Assembly (NCBI RefSeq): GCF_019059575.1 | Contig: NW_024881615.1 | Coordinates: forward strand, 434,001 to 498,000 | Reading direction: 5' to 3' | DNA: 64,000 nucleotides | Origin: Amphibalanus amphitrite | Lineage: Eukaryota; Arthropoda; Thecostraca; Balanomorpha; Balanidae | Shown here: positions 1 to 12,405 of the stretch, piece after piece | Layout of the letters: each line of letters starts with the position of its first letter | Numbering within the stretch: position 1 is the first letter of the stretch | Made by a program: the position numbers and the translations under genes | Notes under the pieces: generated by a model | Databases searched by the model: none | Told to the model about the DNA's origin: nothing | Seen by the model: only the letters and a program-made list of their open reading frames with translations

Positions 1-3000
1 GAATCTACATCGCGAGACTCAACACTATATGGAATGTGCTTCACACCATCTTCACTTAACCCAGATCCGTCTTCAATCACCCAGCTAGCCACACTAGACT
101 CATATGACGCAAAGGAATCACCCCTATCCCCACCCACCGCGGCCAGAGCCTGTCTCCGCCCGTCATCCCACCCCGAAGCCTCGTCCGCGCCGCCCCACGC
201 CGCCGCCCGGCGCCACAGCAGAGCGTCTATGCGGAGCGGTCTGGCCCGGCACACCGGCGGGGTGCGGTCCCAACCACCACCCAGCTCCGCCAGCCAGGCC
301 GCCTCGAAGCAGCCCGCCGGACCGGGAGGAGCATGCCGCGTGCGGGGAGCGTGCCGGCGCGTGCGGCGGCGGTCTCCACTCGCCTGGTGGTCTAAGAGAG
401 CGTCCTCTGACGGTACACCGTCCGGGGCGGCATCGTCCAGCGGTTTGTTGACGCTCCGAGAGGACACCTCGAGTTTCGCCGCATAGTCGGATACAGATAT
501 ATAATTGACGGAGCCGCCATCGGTCTGCTCGCTGGCGACTGCGCGGGTGGCCACTGAATTGAGGGTGAGCTCGATGACGCTCTCGGAGTCGGGTCGGAGG
601 AGAGTCCCATCGTTGGAGTCACCTCGATTGGTAGTACTAGTAATACTAGACGGGTCGTCTGGGCTATCTCCTTCGCTGGGGTCCGTTGTAGGCTGTTGGC
701 TGTTGTCGGTATTCTCATCAGAGACTGGTGTAGTCACCGCACTGGGATGGACTCCTTTCTGAGGGGACGATGAGGTGGTAGCCGTCTCAGGGACTTTCCC
801 CGCTCCCGCAGCCGGATCCTGGCCGTCTCCTGTCACTGCCCCAGACTTCTCGTGTGAAGCTCTGTCGTGCTCCTTCGCTATGCCGACGAGCTCCTCCTCC
901 AATCCGCTGTAAACCGTCTCCACTAAGCTGTGGTCCACCTCCACTCCAATGGGATCCACCTCCACTCCGCTGGGGCCCGGCGGGCACGGCTCCTCGTCTG
1001 ACGGCGTCTCCCCAGACCCGGACGCCGACCGCTCCTCCGCCAAGTGGACGGGCATCAGGTGTTTGGCAGCCTCCAGCAGGCGGCGCGGCCAGGCCAGCAG
1101 CCGCTCCAGCCGGCCGGGCCGGCAGAGCCGCTGGCGGGGCCGCGGCGGCGCGTGCGGACACAGTCGCAGCAGCCAGCGGAGCCAGCGCTGCACCAGGCGC
1201 CGGCCGACGTGGGCCGTCTCGGAGCGGCGCCGCAGTCGTCCGCTCACCTGCGGGGGACCGGCCGCGTCGCCCGTCACCCACGCCCGCTCCGCCGCGATCG
1301 GCCGCTCCAGGTAGGTGAGCGCAAAGTCCAGCTCGGCGCCGTCTCCTGATCCTGTCGTCTCCGCTGCCGCCGCCGGCCGGTCGGGCGAGTCTGGGTTCGG
1401 CGCGGCGGCGGCCGGCAGGTGCTGTCCGAGCTCCCGCAGCGCCTCGTCCAGCCGCTGCCGGTTGGCCTCCAGCTCGGCCAGGTTGGCGCGGTAGCGCGGC
1501 GACAGGTGGAGCGGGCCGGCCGGCGCGCCGCCGCCCGGGTCCGGCAGCAGCGGCCGCCGGCCGCCCGCCGCCTCCTGCAAGCAAGGGCCGGCCGTCACTC
1601 GGCCGGTAGCGGGCGCACCCACCAGAGGTCAGTTATAGGGGTCACCCACCAGGTCACCGGGGCACTACTACAGCCCAGTCAGCCCTGCACCAGTTACAGC
1701 CGCACCCGGCGCCGGTTATATACATTACAAAGCGGGCGGCGGCGGAAGCGGCAGCGGCAGCGGCGACCGGGGACGGCGGGACCCTCACCTGGTCGGCGGC
1801 AGGCGGTGACGAGTCGACGCTTTCGACGATCGTCTCCACGATAGTCTCCATACGCGGCGCTGCCGCCGGTGGCGGGGCCGGCGTGTCCACTGCAGCGAGA
1901 GCACGGGCAGCGGTCAGAAGAGTAAGCATCCACTGGCATTCCGTCCAGTGTCTTATTAATCGTGACTGAGCGACCCAAATGGTACATCTTCCTGATAAAA
2001 CTTTCACTATGGACGGCGGGGCATCGCGAACCAGAATCTAATCCCATCGAGAAATCCCCATGAACACAACCCAGCTGACCATGACTGCTAAACTTATCCT
2101 ATTTAATATCTTTCTAACCGTGAGTTGATTCCATCTCCTGACAGACATTGTCTCACTCCCGTCAGATGTCAGCTCGCTATGCTCCGCCTCAAACTCCACA
2201 ATGCCTATAACACACCTATTTTAACTCGCCGCCTCATTCTCCATTCGGACCGCAATTCACTCTCACCTCCTCACCCAAACTCACCATGTGCGATGCCCTG
2301 TGACTGAACGTAGAAGAGCGCCAGGAGGACACCGACGCCGGCCAGCAGGACGAGGAAGACGAGCACGGTGAGACAGCTGCTGCCGCCCTCCGAGTGGTGC
2401 TCCTTTATCTCCTCATCGCCGGTGCCCTCGTCGCTGACTGAGTCTGAACACGGCCAGGGAGGGGCGGGGGAGAGTCAGCTAGCGGGTAAAACAGTCTACG
2501 AGGTAAAACAAGAGGTAAGCAGGCAGCGGATTAAGCAGTCGAGTCGGAACACAAACAGGGAGAAACGAGAAAGGAGGAAGGATGCAAACGTTCGCTCGGT
2601 GAGAGGCCGCCAAGACTGCCGAAGGGTAAGCAATTTGGCTCTACAGAAAAAAATGGCGTGCTTTGTTAGGTGTGGACTGTGGAGGGACGCCTTCTATTAT
2701 TTGCGATATTGACGGTAGTGAGCCTGCAGCTCGCACACATACATTGCGGGTGGCAGCGGGTTCAGGTGATAAAACGTAGGATAATCTAGACTGTTTGTTT
2801 TCTTGCTTATTTTAAGACGCATCAGTCAGGTTTGGCTATTTATGTTAGGCTAATTTCGACTGAAATACTACTCTAGATAAACCAACTGACATAACAGCTA
2901 GCCCACTAGGCAATGTATACTTCTATTTCATGATCCATATTAGCAGGGAAATTCAAAGAAAAAGGGAGCCGATGTCACTATTTTCTACAGGTTAGTGGAC

Positions 3001-6000
3001 AAACCAAATCAAACACCACATGGGTCAGAGTACAAGGGCACGGGAGCGGGACCGTAAAATATCAGTTCATTGCCATATGTATAACCCATCAGCGGGTGGC
3101 CAATTGACTGCCCTACGAGCCCAGTTACTTCATAACATCGCCGGGTTGACAGTTTGTCCACCGGGGGCCCTGACGACGCTCATTGCAGTCACGTGGCATC
3201 AGCTGGAGCGGCCGGCTTATTATAGCCCGGCGGCGGCGGCCGTCTTGGCAGCGGCGGCGGCCGGTCGAGAGCGCGGTCCGTCGAACGGTGCGAGCCGCCC
3301 GGCAGCGGCGGAGCAGTGGAAAGTCGGACCGCGCAATACGACGGCTGGCCACCCGGCACCGGCCCCTGAGGGACGCCGTCAGGGCCCGGGCAGCGTTCAT
3401 CGGGGCGCGTACCTGACTATATCACCAACGGAACGGCGTCACCCGTTGCCACGGGTCACTAAACGCTCATTTACAGCGACTGACATCACACGGCACAGGT
3501 GTTATCGACCCGTGCTGCGCCCGGTAGTAGACGGTGCCGACAGCCGTCAGTCATGACCGGGCAGGTGACCGACAGCGTCAGATCCGGCCGTCTGCTGCAC
3601 TCTCGACCATCAGAGGGGCGGCTCACAACCCTTACTACGGGGCGGAGGGCGCTGACAGCGGCTGACGGGCAGCGTGCCGCTCGTGTCTGAACGGAGCAGG
3701 GGCCGTTACGTGTAGACTAGCCCTGAATCAGTGGCGTCAAGACTAAGAGGCCGCAAACCGGGTGTGCCACTGCCATCTGCATGCATACAGAGCTCAGGCT
3801 TAGATCGATGACGGGATCGGACCCGGATCGCTGGAGGATTGCTGATTTAAGCGGGTCTGGGTCGGGTGCGGATCGCTCGCCCCGGACCAATCCGGGATTT
3901 CTGCCCGGATCGGGCTGTGGCCATTGACCCTATCGGGCCCGGATCGCCGGCCGGGCGGCGTCGTGTTCCGGTCTGCCGGGCTCTCTCGGGCGCCGCGGCA
4001 CCCGTCTGACCGGTACCGGGCGGCGGGGCGGCCAGCGTGGCAGACGTGGCCGCTGACACCGCCAGCGTGGAGATGCGCCACCCCCACCTCCGCCGCCCCT
4101 GGACCGGTGAAAGGGAGCCACGACGGCGGCTGAGCGGGACCCGTGGCGACATGCGTGCCGCAAAAACAGCGCTGCGGCGACCGGCCTCCGCTCGGCCGGC
4201 CGATTTGCGCCGTATGGACTACAGGCTGAGAGGCTGGGCAGAGTGGAGAGACGACGGACAGAGCGGAGGGATGCGCCAACAGGTTCGCTGTTTGGCGAGA
4301 TGTAGGTGATAAGTCCGGACTAAGACGCATCCAAGCAAAAATTAAGAGAACAGGTACCTGAGGTGGTATTTGCCGCAGTGTTGCAACTCCAGTAACGAAT
4401 ATCTTGACGATGCGTTTTGAGGGTCAGAGACTTCGGAAGCTGAATCAAGAGTGACGCATTCGAGAACACTAACAATTCATGAAATAACAAAAGAAATGGA
4501 AGAAATGGTTCACCAGTTCAGAGGGTGGGCTTTTCCCAGCCCCGAGCGGCGCACATCTGCCGTAAACATTCTCCCAGACCCGTCTGTCGCAACAGCTCGG
4601 TAAGGCGTCATAGCGCCATGCGAGCTCCGTAAATTCCGGCTTGGGAAACCGGGCAGAAACAGATCAGCGTCAATCAGAAACCATTGCAGACCAGCTGAGA
4701 TGATAATAAATATTGACAGAATGCACCCTGTCTCACAGGCACGGGATGATGTTGCCAAATACGGAGAACACGAGCCTACTACGCAGCTGGAGGACTCGGG
4801 ACGGTTTGTCCCATCTTCGACGCGTGACTGTTGACGGGGTTGGAGAGACGGGTCTGTCTGCCCTCTCCGACCTGTGGTAGGTACTGGGGAGAGGGGACGG
4901 ACAGTCTCGCCTCCCCTACCCGTCGTAATGTGAAGGTAGGACAGCCGCCGGAGCCCGTCGGGACACCGCTCGATCGGTGACGCAGTCCGCGGAGCGTCGG
5001 TTGGCAGCGGCGCCGGTCAGCACCGACGGGGACGCCAGAGCTGGCGGGCGGTGCGTCGGCCACCGGCCGGACAGCGACAGTCAACCACCGACGGAGACGT
5101 GTCAAACCGAGCCGACCGACGGCGGCCGCACGGAAAGGATAGACTCGGGAGAGGGGCCGTATGGGCGAGCCAGCGTAACATCGGCGAAAATAGGCCGAAA
5201 AAACTTCCGTGGTTCATATGAAAACTACCAAAAATGTTTTCTTTTCTGCTCTCCTTCTTCATCCGACTCGCTCATCTAATCTCACCCTATCCTGTCTTCT
5301 TTCAACCATGATATTATCATAGCTCGGCTTTCTCCAAGCACGTCTCCGCTGGCCCTGGGTGTCGGAGTCTCGGACTGGCCGCCAATTGTCCCCGCTCGGT
5401 ACCTGGCCGGGCCGATTTTTTTTTAATGAATTTAGCTCGAATGTTTGAATGGACGGATTGACAGAGCCGGAGTCCACGCTAAGCAGAGCTTGTTGCGTAG
5501 ACCCCGACCCCTACCGTCCGATCGCGCAATTCCGGGTAACGGGAGAATTTAAATGCCAGAGTTTAACGTGCCCTTCAAAGCCGGACACGGCCTGTCCCAC
5601 TCAACTGACTTCAACTGGCTGCGGCTGCTCCCACCAACCGCAGACCATCCCCGTCAGGAGTCTCATATATCGAGCGCCGGAGCGTCTCGAACCCGGGCTC
5701 TCACTACCGGGAGTCCGATGCTCTACCAACTGAGCTACGGGACAGGCAAAAGAAGAAGATGTCCAACTCTCCACCATTCGGCAGGGCCGCCGGGCCGGGC
5801 CAGCTTCCCACGTGCTACATCTGCGGGCGCCGGTAGTGCTGCGGCGTCCGGGCCGCTCTAGAGACGCCCGAGCTGCGATAACAGCTAGTCGCACCAGTCT
5901 GAAGCTCGTCTCCGAGTCGTTGTGTACTACCCTGGTCAGACGACCTCCCGTCACCTCTCCCCAGTCGCATCAGCTCTGTGTCTCGGTGTGGACAGTCTGG

Positions 6001-6562
6001 TCCGGCAGCAATGAATGCCGAACAGTAGAATCGCCAGCATTGACATCATTATTAGTTCCATGAACCACAAAAGTGCATTTTGTGATCTCCCAATGTTCCG
6101 GTACCTATCGAAAAAGGAATCAACACTTCAGAGTGTCTTTATATCAAACTATGTTACTGCACATATGTGGGGACGAGATGCCACTGCATTTGGTTGTTAG
6201 TACAGGTACTGCTACTGACCAGCCATGATCCCTTGGCTGGTTTAGAGCACACAGCAATCTGAGTGTCTGACTACGGGTCTGGCTGAGCCATACCTGGCTC
6301 TACATAGAACTGGTCATCGTCCCGCACATCTGGCTGAAAGTCATCCTCCCACCGTTCGGCACCCGGGGCCTCTGCGCGTCCTGACCAAACGGTACACAAT
6401 AGAGCAACATACATTTGAGCACATGACACATACACATAACCAGAAAATGTAGGCAATGTAAATGTAGGAAATGCAGGGGATACAGGCCAGATGATGAAAG
6501 AGGGATGAAAGAAGACAGGATAGGGTGAGATAAGTTGAGAGGATTGGGTGGAGGAGGAGGAG

Positions 6563-6619
<57 letters not shown>

Positions 6620-7120
6620 AGAGGGAGAGGGAGAGGGAGAGGGAGAGGGAGAGGGAGAGGGAGAGGGAGAGGGAGAGGGAGAGGGAGAGGGAGAGGGAGA
6701 GGGAGAGGGAGAGGGAGAGGGAGAGGGAGAGAGACAGGTAAATATTCAGAAAGTCAGATTCATTTTACGAGCATAAATTTGGCAGTTTCTTACACTACTT
6801 TACATCCTGAATCCAAATATGATACTGACATGTGGTGCAAACAAAAGAAAAAAGCAATCAAACCTGACCTAAGGTGATGACAAACCAAAATGTTCAGGAC
6901 TAGTACAGAAATATAATGATAAAAAGGTCTGCTGGTATATAATTGTGGAGTTCACATAAATATTCAAAAGAAGCCACCTACAATTTTTACTACACCTCAG
7001 CTCAGTAGTTTCCAGGTAATCCTTTTCCCATTCAGAACAAGTAAAAAGTGCAATTTATCACAGCTTACCCTTCTTCTTCCTCTTGTCCTTGCGCCGTCTC
7101 GCTTGTGTCTCTGAAGACAT
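1..7120 (-). CDS. Asph/junctin-like single-pass membrane protein, 5' part (partial)
   Basis: Five coding exons on the minus strand, read from high to low: 7120-7069, 6380-6294, 2443-2285, 1889-1789 and 1574-1 (runs off the edge). All have AG/GT borders and compatible phases (1,1,1,0), giving about 657 residues so far. The start is MSSETQARRRKDKRKKKG, a short basic cytosolic tail; then an acidic stretch (WEDDFQPDVRDDDQFYVEP, DEGTGDEEIKEHH); then one hydrophobic segment at about residues 70-91 (CLTVLVFLVLLAGVGVLLAL), suggesting a type II membrane protein. The luminal part has ETIVETIVESVD, a possible coiled coil (RYRANLAELEANRQRLDEAL), an Arg/Trp-rich patch and a long Ser/Thr/Asp-rich tail with no stop to base 1. 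The basic tail, acidic linker and single anchor resemble Asph/junctin N-termini, recalled from memory; the TPR and hydroxylase regions that would prove it are not in view. Exon chain is well supported; family name is tentative. Confidence 0.62.
2444..6293. other. Intron of the Asph-like gene; GC-rich patches
   Basis: This 3.85-kb intron joins phase-1 exons. It contains GC-rich blocks at about 3180-3420, 3900-4310 and 4930-5150, with many chance open frames in several directions. None shows a recognisable domain or a convincing splice pair. The blocks could be alternative promoters or regulatory DNA. A tRNA-like sequence lies at 5672-5743. Confidence 0.4.
5672..5743 (-). repeat. tRNA-like sequence, probable SINE head
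   Basis: On the minus strand the block begins GTCCCGTAGCTCAGTTGGTA, containing a near-perfect pol III A box (TAGCTCAGTTGG), and 33 bases further has a B box (GGTTCGAGACG). The anticodon arm and the acceptor stem do not pair well, so it is not a working tRNA. A run of A on the same strand near 5417-5425 could be the tail of a roughly 320-base SINE, but no flanking duplication was found. Confidence 0.6.
6550..6735. repeat. Purine microsatellite (GGA)n-(GA)n-(GAGAGG)n
   Basis: A strand-asymmetric purine tract in intron 1 of the Asph-like gene. Short GGA repeats pass into about 20 GA units, then into a regular array of GAGAGG hexamers up to the interruption at gacag. Reading frames over it encode only Glu/Arg or Gly/Arg repeats and are not genes. 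Confidence 0.95.
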
Positions 7121-7170
7121 TATACACTACTATTGTAATCTCAGCAGCTAGTATTAATGAATGGTAGAGC
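7121..7170 (-). other. Probable 5'UTR part of first coding exon
   Basis: On the minus strand a good 3' splice site (tctctgttttcag) ends just above 7170, 50 bases ahead of the ATG at 7120. The first coding exon therefore probably starts at 7170 and is preceded by a non-coding exon that I could not place. Confidence 0.4.
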
Positions 7171-8690
7171 CTGAAAACAGAGAGACAATCAGTCAATCAC
7201 AATGAATTTGACTGCCTACAAGATCATAGATTAATATGCCGCACCAATGCAGCAGTGCAGTCGTGCCGCCAGCACACGGCCATAAACACCGCCCTGGGCA
7301 TACTGATACTCCCCCAGGTCAGGCATGAGCTGAGATTGATGTGATGACTGAAATTCTAATGAATATGACTTGTGATCCTAACTAAGCTCCAGTAATACCC
7401 CGATTACAAATCATAGTTACGCTATGTGCGGATAAAGCCCGTACAGAACTGGAACGACACCCTACACATCATTAATACCAATTCAACAAAACCTCGATAG
7501 ACAAAATGGAAATTTATCAAGGTAAGTAATACGCGACAACTTTTATTGAAACCTCACCACCCCTCAACACCAAACGCACTTCGCCCACCGCCGGCTAACG
7601 TCTACGCCGACGTGGAAATCAACTTGGCCTTACGTCGCTAACTTCACACTATGCTTTACACCATCTGTTCAACTTACACAGCCTAGCGCTTTTCATCAGA
7701 TGACGTCAAATAAAGCGTTTTTCGATGACGCCATTAACTTTCAGACCTAATCATTCCCCAACGTTCATTGGTCAAACATTAATCAGATGACGTCAAACTG
7801 TCTTCTTCTTTGCTCGTTACCATAGCAACTGCCAGCAACAAAGTTGGTGCCACTGTGAACGAACAGAAATATGCGGTTATCGCCAAGAGGGTCAAGGACA
7901 AATCTTTGCTACCAATTTTTTACCATTTCAGTGCGTCTTTCCGGGTCGGAGTTTGACAAGAGGTGGAGCGTTTCAGCACGATGACGCTCGCAGGAATGAC
8001 TTTTTGCTTTTACAGTAGATAACTTCAATTCATCTATATGCTGCGACACTGATGGATCAACTCGGCATGTGAAAAAGGCACGTGAATCCCATCCTTTAGA
8101 GTTCAGTTCAGTGATCCCATCTCACTTCGAAACCCCACATTATCAAATACGCTGACGACTTGACGAGCTTTTCAGAATTTTCGAATACTGATTACAGATT
8201 GACAGATATGTATTCGAATTTTTCATAAAAAAAGAAAGGCTGTTTACGAGAAGTTGAATAGAAACCTGTAGCGCCCCTCATGGCGAATGCGAGAAACAAT
8301 ATTCTATAGATGTCGCTGCAAGCGGAATTTACGGATGATGATTCATCGTTAGCCAGGAACCCTTAGACCTAGCATGGTGTCGTATCTCTATTCTCTGAAA
8401 TATGAGTTACGGACATAATTTTTCAATTTAATGTCGATATAAGAATCTTTTATGGAAAATCCAATGCTTCAGAAGGGCGATTAATCGCCGAAAACCGCGC
8501 AAGTTGTATTTTTCCGAATTGACTTACCTACCTACAGTGCAGGCTCGAGGTCTCGGGTTCCACCAAAAGGAGAGGTTGCAAAATTGAGCCGTGTCTGTGT
8601 GCGTTCCAGGCTTATTCGGAGCCCTTATTACCCCAGGTCCAGCTCTCGTCCCAGTCGGATAGATGAAGGTGACGCCGGTGGCGGTAATTA
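7171..8690. other. Intergenic; two CRE-like palindromes upstream of the Asph-like gene
   Basis: No gene is seen. Two copies of TCAGATGACGTCAAA-like sequence (near 7697 and 7785) lie about 600 bases upstream of the minus-strand gene start. They contain the CREB/ATF palindrome TGACGTCA and could belong to its promoter. The rest is AT-rich without clear structure. Confidence 0.3.
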
Positions 8691-8691
8691 T

Positions 8692-9257
8692 CTAGGTACG
8701 GGGACCCGCAGTTGCTACTGTACACGAACCCCAACTCTAGCCGTCTGTCCTGTCCAGTAACAACCGATAACATTGATATCGACTGCCGGTCCCTGTACAA
8801 GAGCAGCTGAGGTTTTCTGTGCGTGTCCTCTGACAGCTTATCGCAGGGCATATTTTAAGGATTTTTTACTGCGTCCCAAAGGTGTCATAGGGCACATGCT
8901 TCGATCGGAAAGGGCACATTGCAAGCGAAATAGTAGGTATATATTATATAATGCAAGTGCGATAATGTACTGACAGATACATGTGTCATTGTGTACTGTG
9001 CTGGTGGAGGGGCAGCAAGCGGGATTTTGGGAGCGGGCTGTTGTAATTGCTTTTGGCCAGTATCGAAATTCGCAATTATGGGACGCAGTGGTCCAAATTT
9101 CGCGAGGACTACGTCCCAAAGGCAGGGGGCTGCGTCCCAAAATGGGACGCAGTCAGTGTGTTAAAATATGCCCTGGCTTATCGTTGTTCCCTGTGAGGGT
9201 GCTGGGACAATTTACTCAGGTTCGCTGTACAGTAGCAACTGCGGGTCCCCGTACCTA
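8692..9257. mobile_element. Inverted-repeat (MITE-like) element with GGTACGGGGACC ends
   Basis: The left end (aggtacggggacccgcagtt, continuing to gctactgtaca) is repeated in inverse at the right end (9222-9257). After about 35 near-identical bases the arms diverge but stay alignable (gtaacaaccgataa against gaacaacgataa). The interior holds several copies of GCGTCCCAAA in both directions (8868, 9110, 9131, 9145). There is no coding capacity. A target duplication is unclear. Confidence 0.7.
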
Positions 9258-11280
9258 AAATTAGTATGTACCACCTGTTTGGGATGTCAGAACCTCTTTT
9301 GTACCTAATTTTCCTCGAATCAAGAAAACCATCCTGAGGCTAGTGGGAAAATAAAGCGAGTGGCCAATGAAATATGAAAAAGCTGATCGTAGGCACCCCT
9401 GGAAGACTAGAAACAGTTCGAGCCGCACCGTGCGCTAATGGCCGGCCCAAGTAGACGTAGAGGGACGACCTCACCTACATCATAGATAGGTAGATCGAGA
9501 TAGCCGGCCCACGACCCCACAATCACGAGTCGCTACATTCGAGGGTCGGCTGGTGCGGCGGCAAGGCGCGCCCGTCTCGACTCTCGACTAGTCGGCCAGT
9601 CGCTCCCGGCGCCGCTACCCGACAGCACGGGATCCCGAGAGTCGTCTCTAGGGCGCACTGGTGAGAGGACCAACACTTGGGCTTCCTCAGCAGCTGCATC
9701 GCTGTAGGTGAGTGGATGGTTCCTGAACTGACCGTCGACCGATTTTTTCAATCCTTCGGGCAGATAACTTTAATCACTTACTCGTGAAGATGAGACAGAA
9801 CTGCTCGTTTCAGCTCCGCATACTATACCTACATGACCCATTTGGGACAGGTCCTGATGACCCATTTGGAGCAGGTCGTGACCCTGACTGGAGGTTAACG
9901 TTTAATTTGACCTCACCGGTAGTCAAGCCATATCACTCGGCTCATTCTATTGACTATTGAGAGGAATGCGATGGTGGTAAAACTGTTCTCGTCGCTAGGC
10001 TGAGATAATATGATATCGCGAAATGACGGTTTTTGAAAAAAAAAAACTTTCTTTGGCCTTTTTAATCGAAACGTTTGGCTTGAGGTAGAACATTTTGGTA
10101 TATTGAGTCAGGCCTTTCAGCTTTCGATTGAGTTTTCTACGCCCTGCTACCTCAAAGTTCACGAGCTGCAGGGCCGGCGCGCATGTGGGCAATACGGGAT
10201 AGGATATTGTCGCCTCGATGTACGGGTTAACCCTCGCCGAGCGATGGGGTTGATACAACCCCCTAAGGTTTTTCGCCAATAGCGTAAAAACGGCCGCCAA
10301 ATTTGGCATATACCCTCTGAGACCTTTTGACATTATCTATCCTGAAACTTTTAGGTCAGGTCACCAGGTCACAAAAACCGGTACAAGTTGGGGTAAAATT
10401 GGACTAGTTTAGCGACACAGAACGACAAAATTTTTCGTTAATAGCGTTAGTGCCGTGGCACGCGGCGCTACCAAATTTCAGATACAACTTAGTGCATTCA
10501 TTTGACATGTGTAATGGGAGTTTTGAGCTTCAGTGACCTCAATTCCAGTCACAAGGTTATAAAAACCGGCACCGACATACATTGTCAAAATGGCACTGAA
10601 AGTAGGTACACTATTTTTTTCCATGAAATCTATAGAGCTGTTCATCGATTTGATTAAAACTTGCAGGATATGCTAAGCTCACCGAGTGCCATCACATGCA
10701 AGTCCCGGTTTTTTTCAAATTCGGTGGACCTGAGCCCTGAGGTCATCTAGAGGTCAAGACAAATTTTAAGGGAATTTGCCCGAATGGCTCAAACTGTAAA
10801 AACGAGAGATATATGCTCCATCTCAACGACTTTTTTGGGTTGTATTACTTATATAGTAATACTTAAGTTTACATCTATACTTAGTGTTTGCATGCTGCAA
10901 GAACGCTAGGGTCGGGTCAACTAAGGTCACCTGAGGTCAAACTACGTTTTCGCTAATACCTTGGCAGACAATGAGGCTAGAGCTTCAAAAATGGTGACAT
11001 TGTGTTCCTCGTGATCAGCCGAGTCAAACGATTTGCGATATGATTGTTCGCGTAATGATATATGTAGGCCCTCGCTTGGCAAAGGTTAAATCGTACAATT
11101 TTGACTTTAATAACTTATAACCTTCATTGACCTGAGCGAAAACATGACTTTTGCACTTTCGAATGAAAGCTACCGAATGACTCCTAGCATTTATGCTTAT
11201 AAGTTCTCCATGAGATAATCGGTATGGCCATTTTCGCCCACTTCCCAACCCTCGTGAGTCGTGACCTTTGACTGAGATCG
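9258..11280. other. Intergenic, transposon-like AT-rich DNA
   Basis: No gene is supported. The region has a short direct duplication at 9834-9885 (ATGACCCATTTGG, two copies about 25 bases apart) and scattered TGACCT words, also found at 17900-18110 and 20790-21060, suggesting relics of one repeat family. Open frames here are short and without recognisable motifs. Confidence 0.35.
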
Positions 11281-12233
11281 CGCCCGGGCGGCGAGTTTCC
11301 TAAGTGTGGAACTGCCCATACCTAAGGTCTCTGATTGGCGTAAGCTTCGCCAAGATGACGCTACTACAGGCTGTGACGTCATGGCTCACAGTCGGCCGAC
11401 CAATCGCTGCACGATTATAGGCTAGCGGCGCGCGGCACTAGCGCCCCTGGTGTTATTATGGGAAGTTGAGCAATACATTGAAATCTAATACGTAGCTTGT
11501 GTTGGGAACAATTACGTATAACTAAGGCGTCAATGTCTCACAAATTAATTCGTCCATGCTCCTCAAATTTTGCAAAGTGACCTTATATTGTGCGTAATAA
11601 GGTACTACGCTTCAAACAATCAGCACACAGCACCAGCCAGGCACTGTTACAAGTAGCGAGCAGTTAAGTGGCGGCAGGTGGCGCCACCATCTCCAGCATC
11701 GGTCCAGATGGCGTCACTCACTATCCGCACTATAGATCCGCACTACCTGCTAATAAAATAATAAATAAATCCGCTAATAATCTCGCTAACAAATCTGCTA
11801 ATAATAAATCCGCACTACCTGCTATTCTGTGTCCTATTTGGTGTCAAACATCATTCAACGCCGACAGGCAGTATCACCAGCCGTAATACTGAAGACATTT
11901 ACTCAATGCTGAAGCGAAACGCAGTGCACAAACCACACCGTCAAAACTCAAGCACCTCGTAGGAGATATGCTTCCAAGGTGGGCGAATGCACGAACGACA
12001 AATGAAATAACACCGGTTATATATTCACGTAGAACAAGTTGCTTTTTCCCTAACTAGGGAACTCGCTAAAATTAAGACTGGCTAAATATTTACGCAGGAT
12101 AACTGGCTCCGCCTCTTCGCCAACTTAAGGACCCGCCAATCCATGCACCTAGCCGCCAGCGCCAACTGATGACGTCACTCGAACGGGCGACGGTATGAAT
12201 AGTTCCACACTTAGGAAACTCGCGCCCGGGCGC
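11281..12233. mobile_element. Possible inverted-repeat element bounded by GCGCCCGGGCG arms
   Basis: The sequence GCGCCCGGGCGGCGAGTTTC continuing to ctaagtgtggaact (11280-11313) returns in inverse orientation at 12201-12233 with one indel. TGACGTCA lies inside each arm (11366 and 12169). The interior contains a TA-rich array of gctaataa units around 11748-11815. No clear target-site duplication was found, so this may be a degenerate transposon or a chance-retained palindrome. Confidence 0.5.
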
Positions 12234-12405
12234 AGGTGAGGTCTAAAATACATAGTTAGGTATTTATTTTACATGTGAATACATATGTAGGCACTTCCTA
12301 ATGCTCAATTTTACTAGATGCTTATACAGTCACCTGGCACCCGCCCTCTTATTTCAGAATCCGAGCTGTCAAAAGAACGCGGACAAAGCCAATGAAGAGG
12401 TGAGG

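Noticed and set aside
34..486. Plus-strand open frame of 150 codons
   Set aside because: Low-complexity shadow opposite the same minus-strand exon; no domain, no splice context.
1245..1256. CAG|GTGAGC inside the large Asph-like exon as a splice site
   Set aside because: The frame reads through without a stop and no partner site in phase was evident, so it was left as coding.
787..1584. A 265-codon minus-strand frame rich in Ala, Arg and Gly
   Set aside because: It is a shadow of the Asph-like exon in another frame. The in-phase frame has varied, protein-like composition and links by splice phase to upstream exons.
5672..5743. A functional tRNA gene
   Set aside because: Acceptor and anticodon stems do not pair; only the pol III boxes are kept.
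6535..6877. Arg-Glu and Arg-Gly repeat open frames
   Set aside because: Produced by the purine microsatellite.
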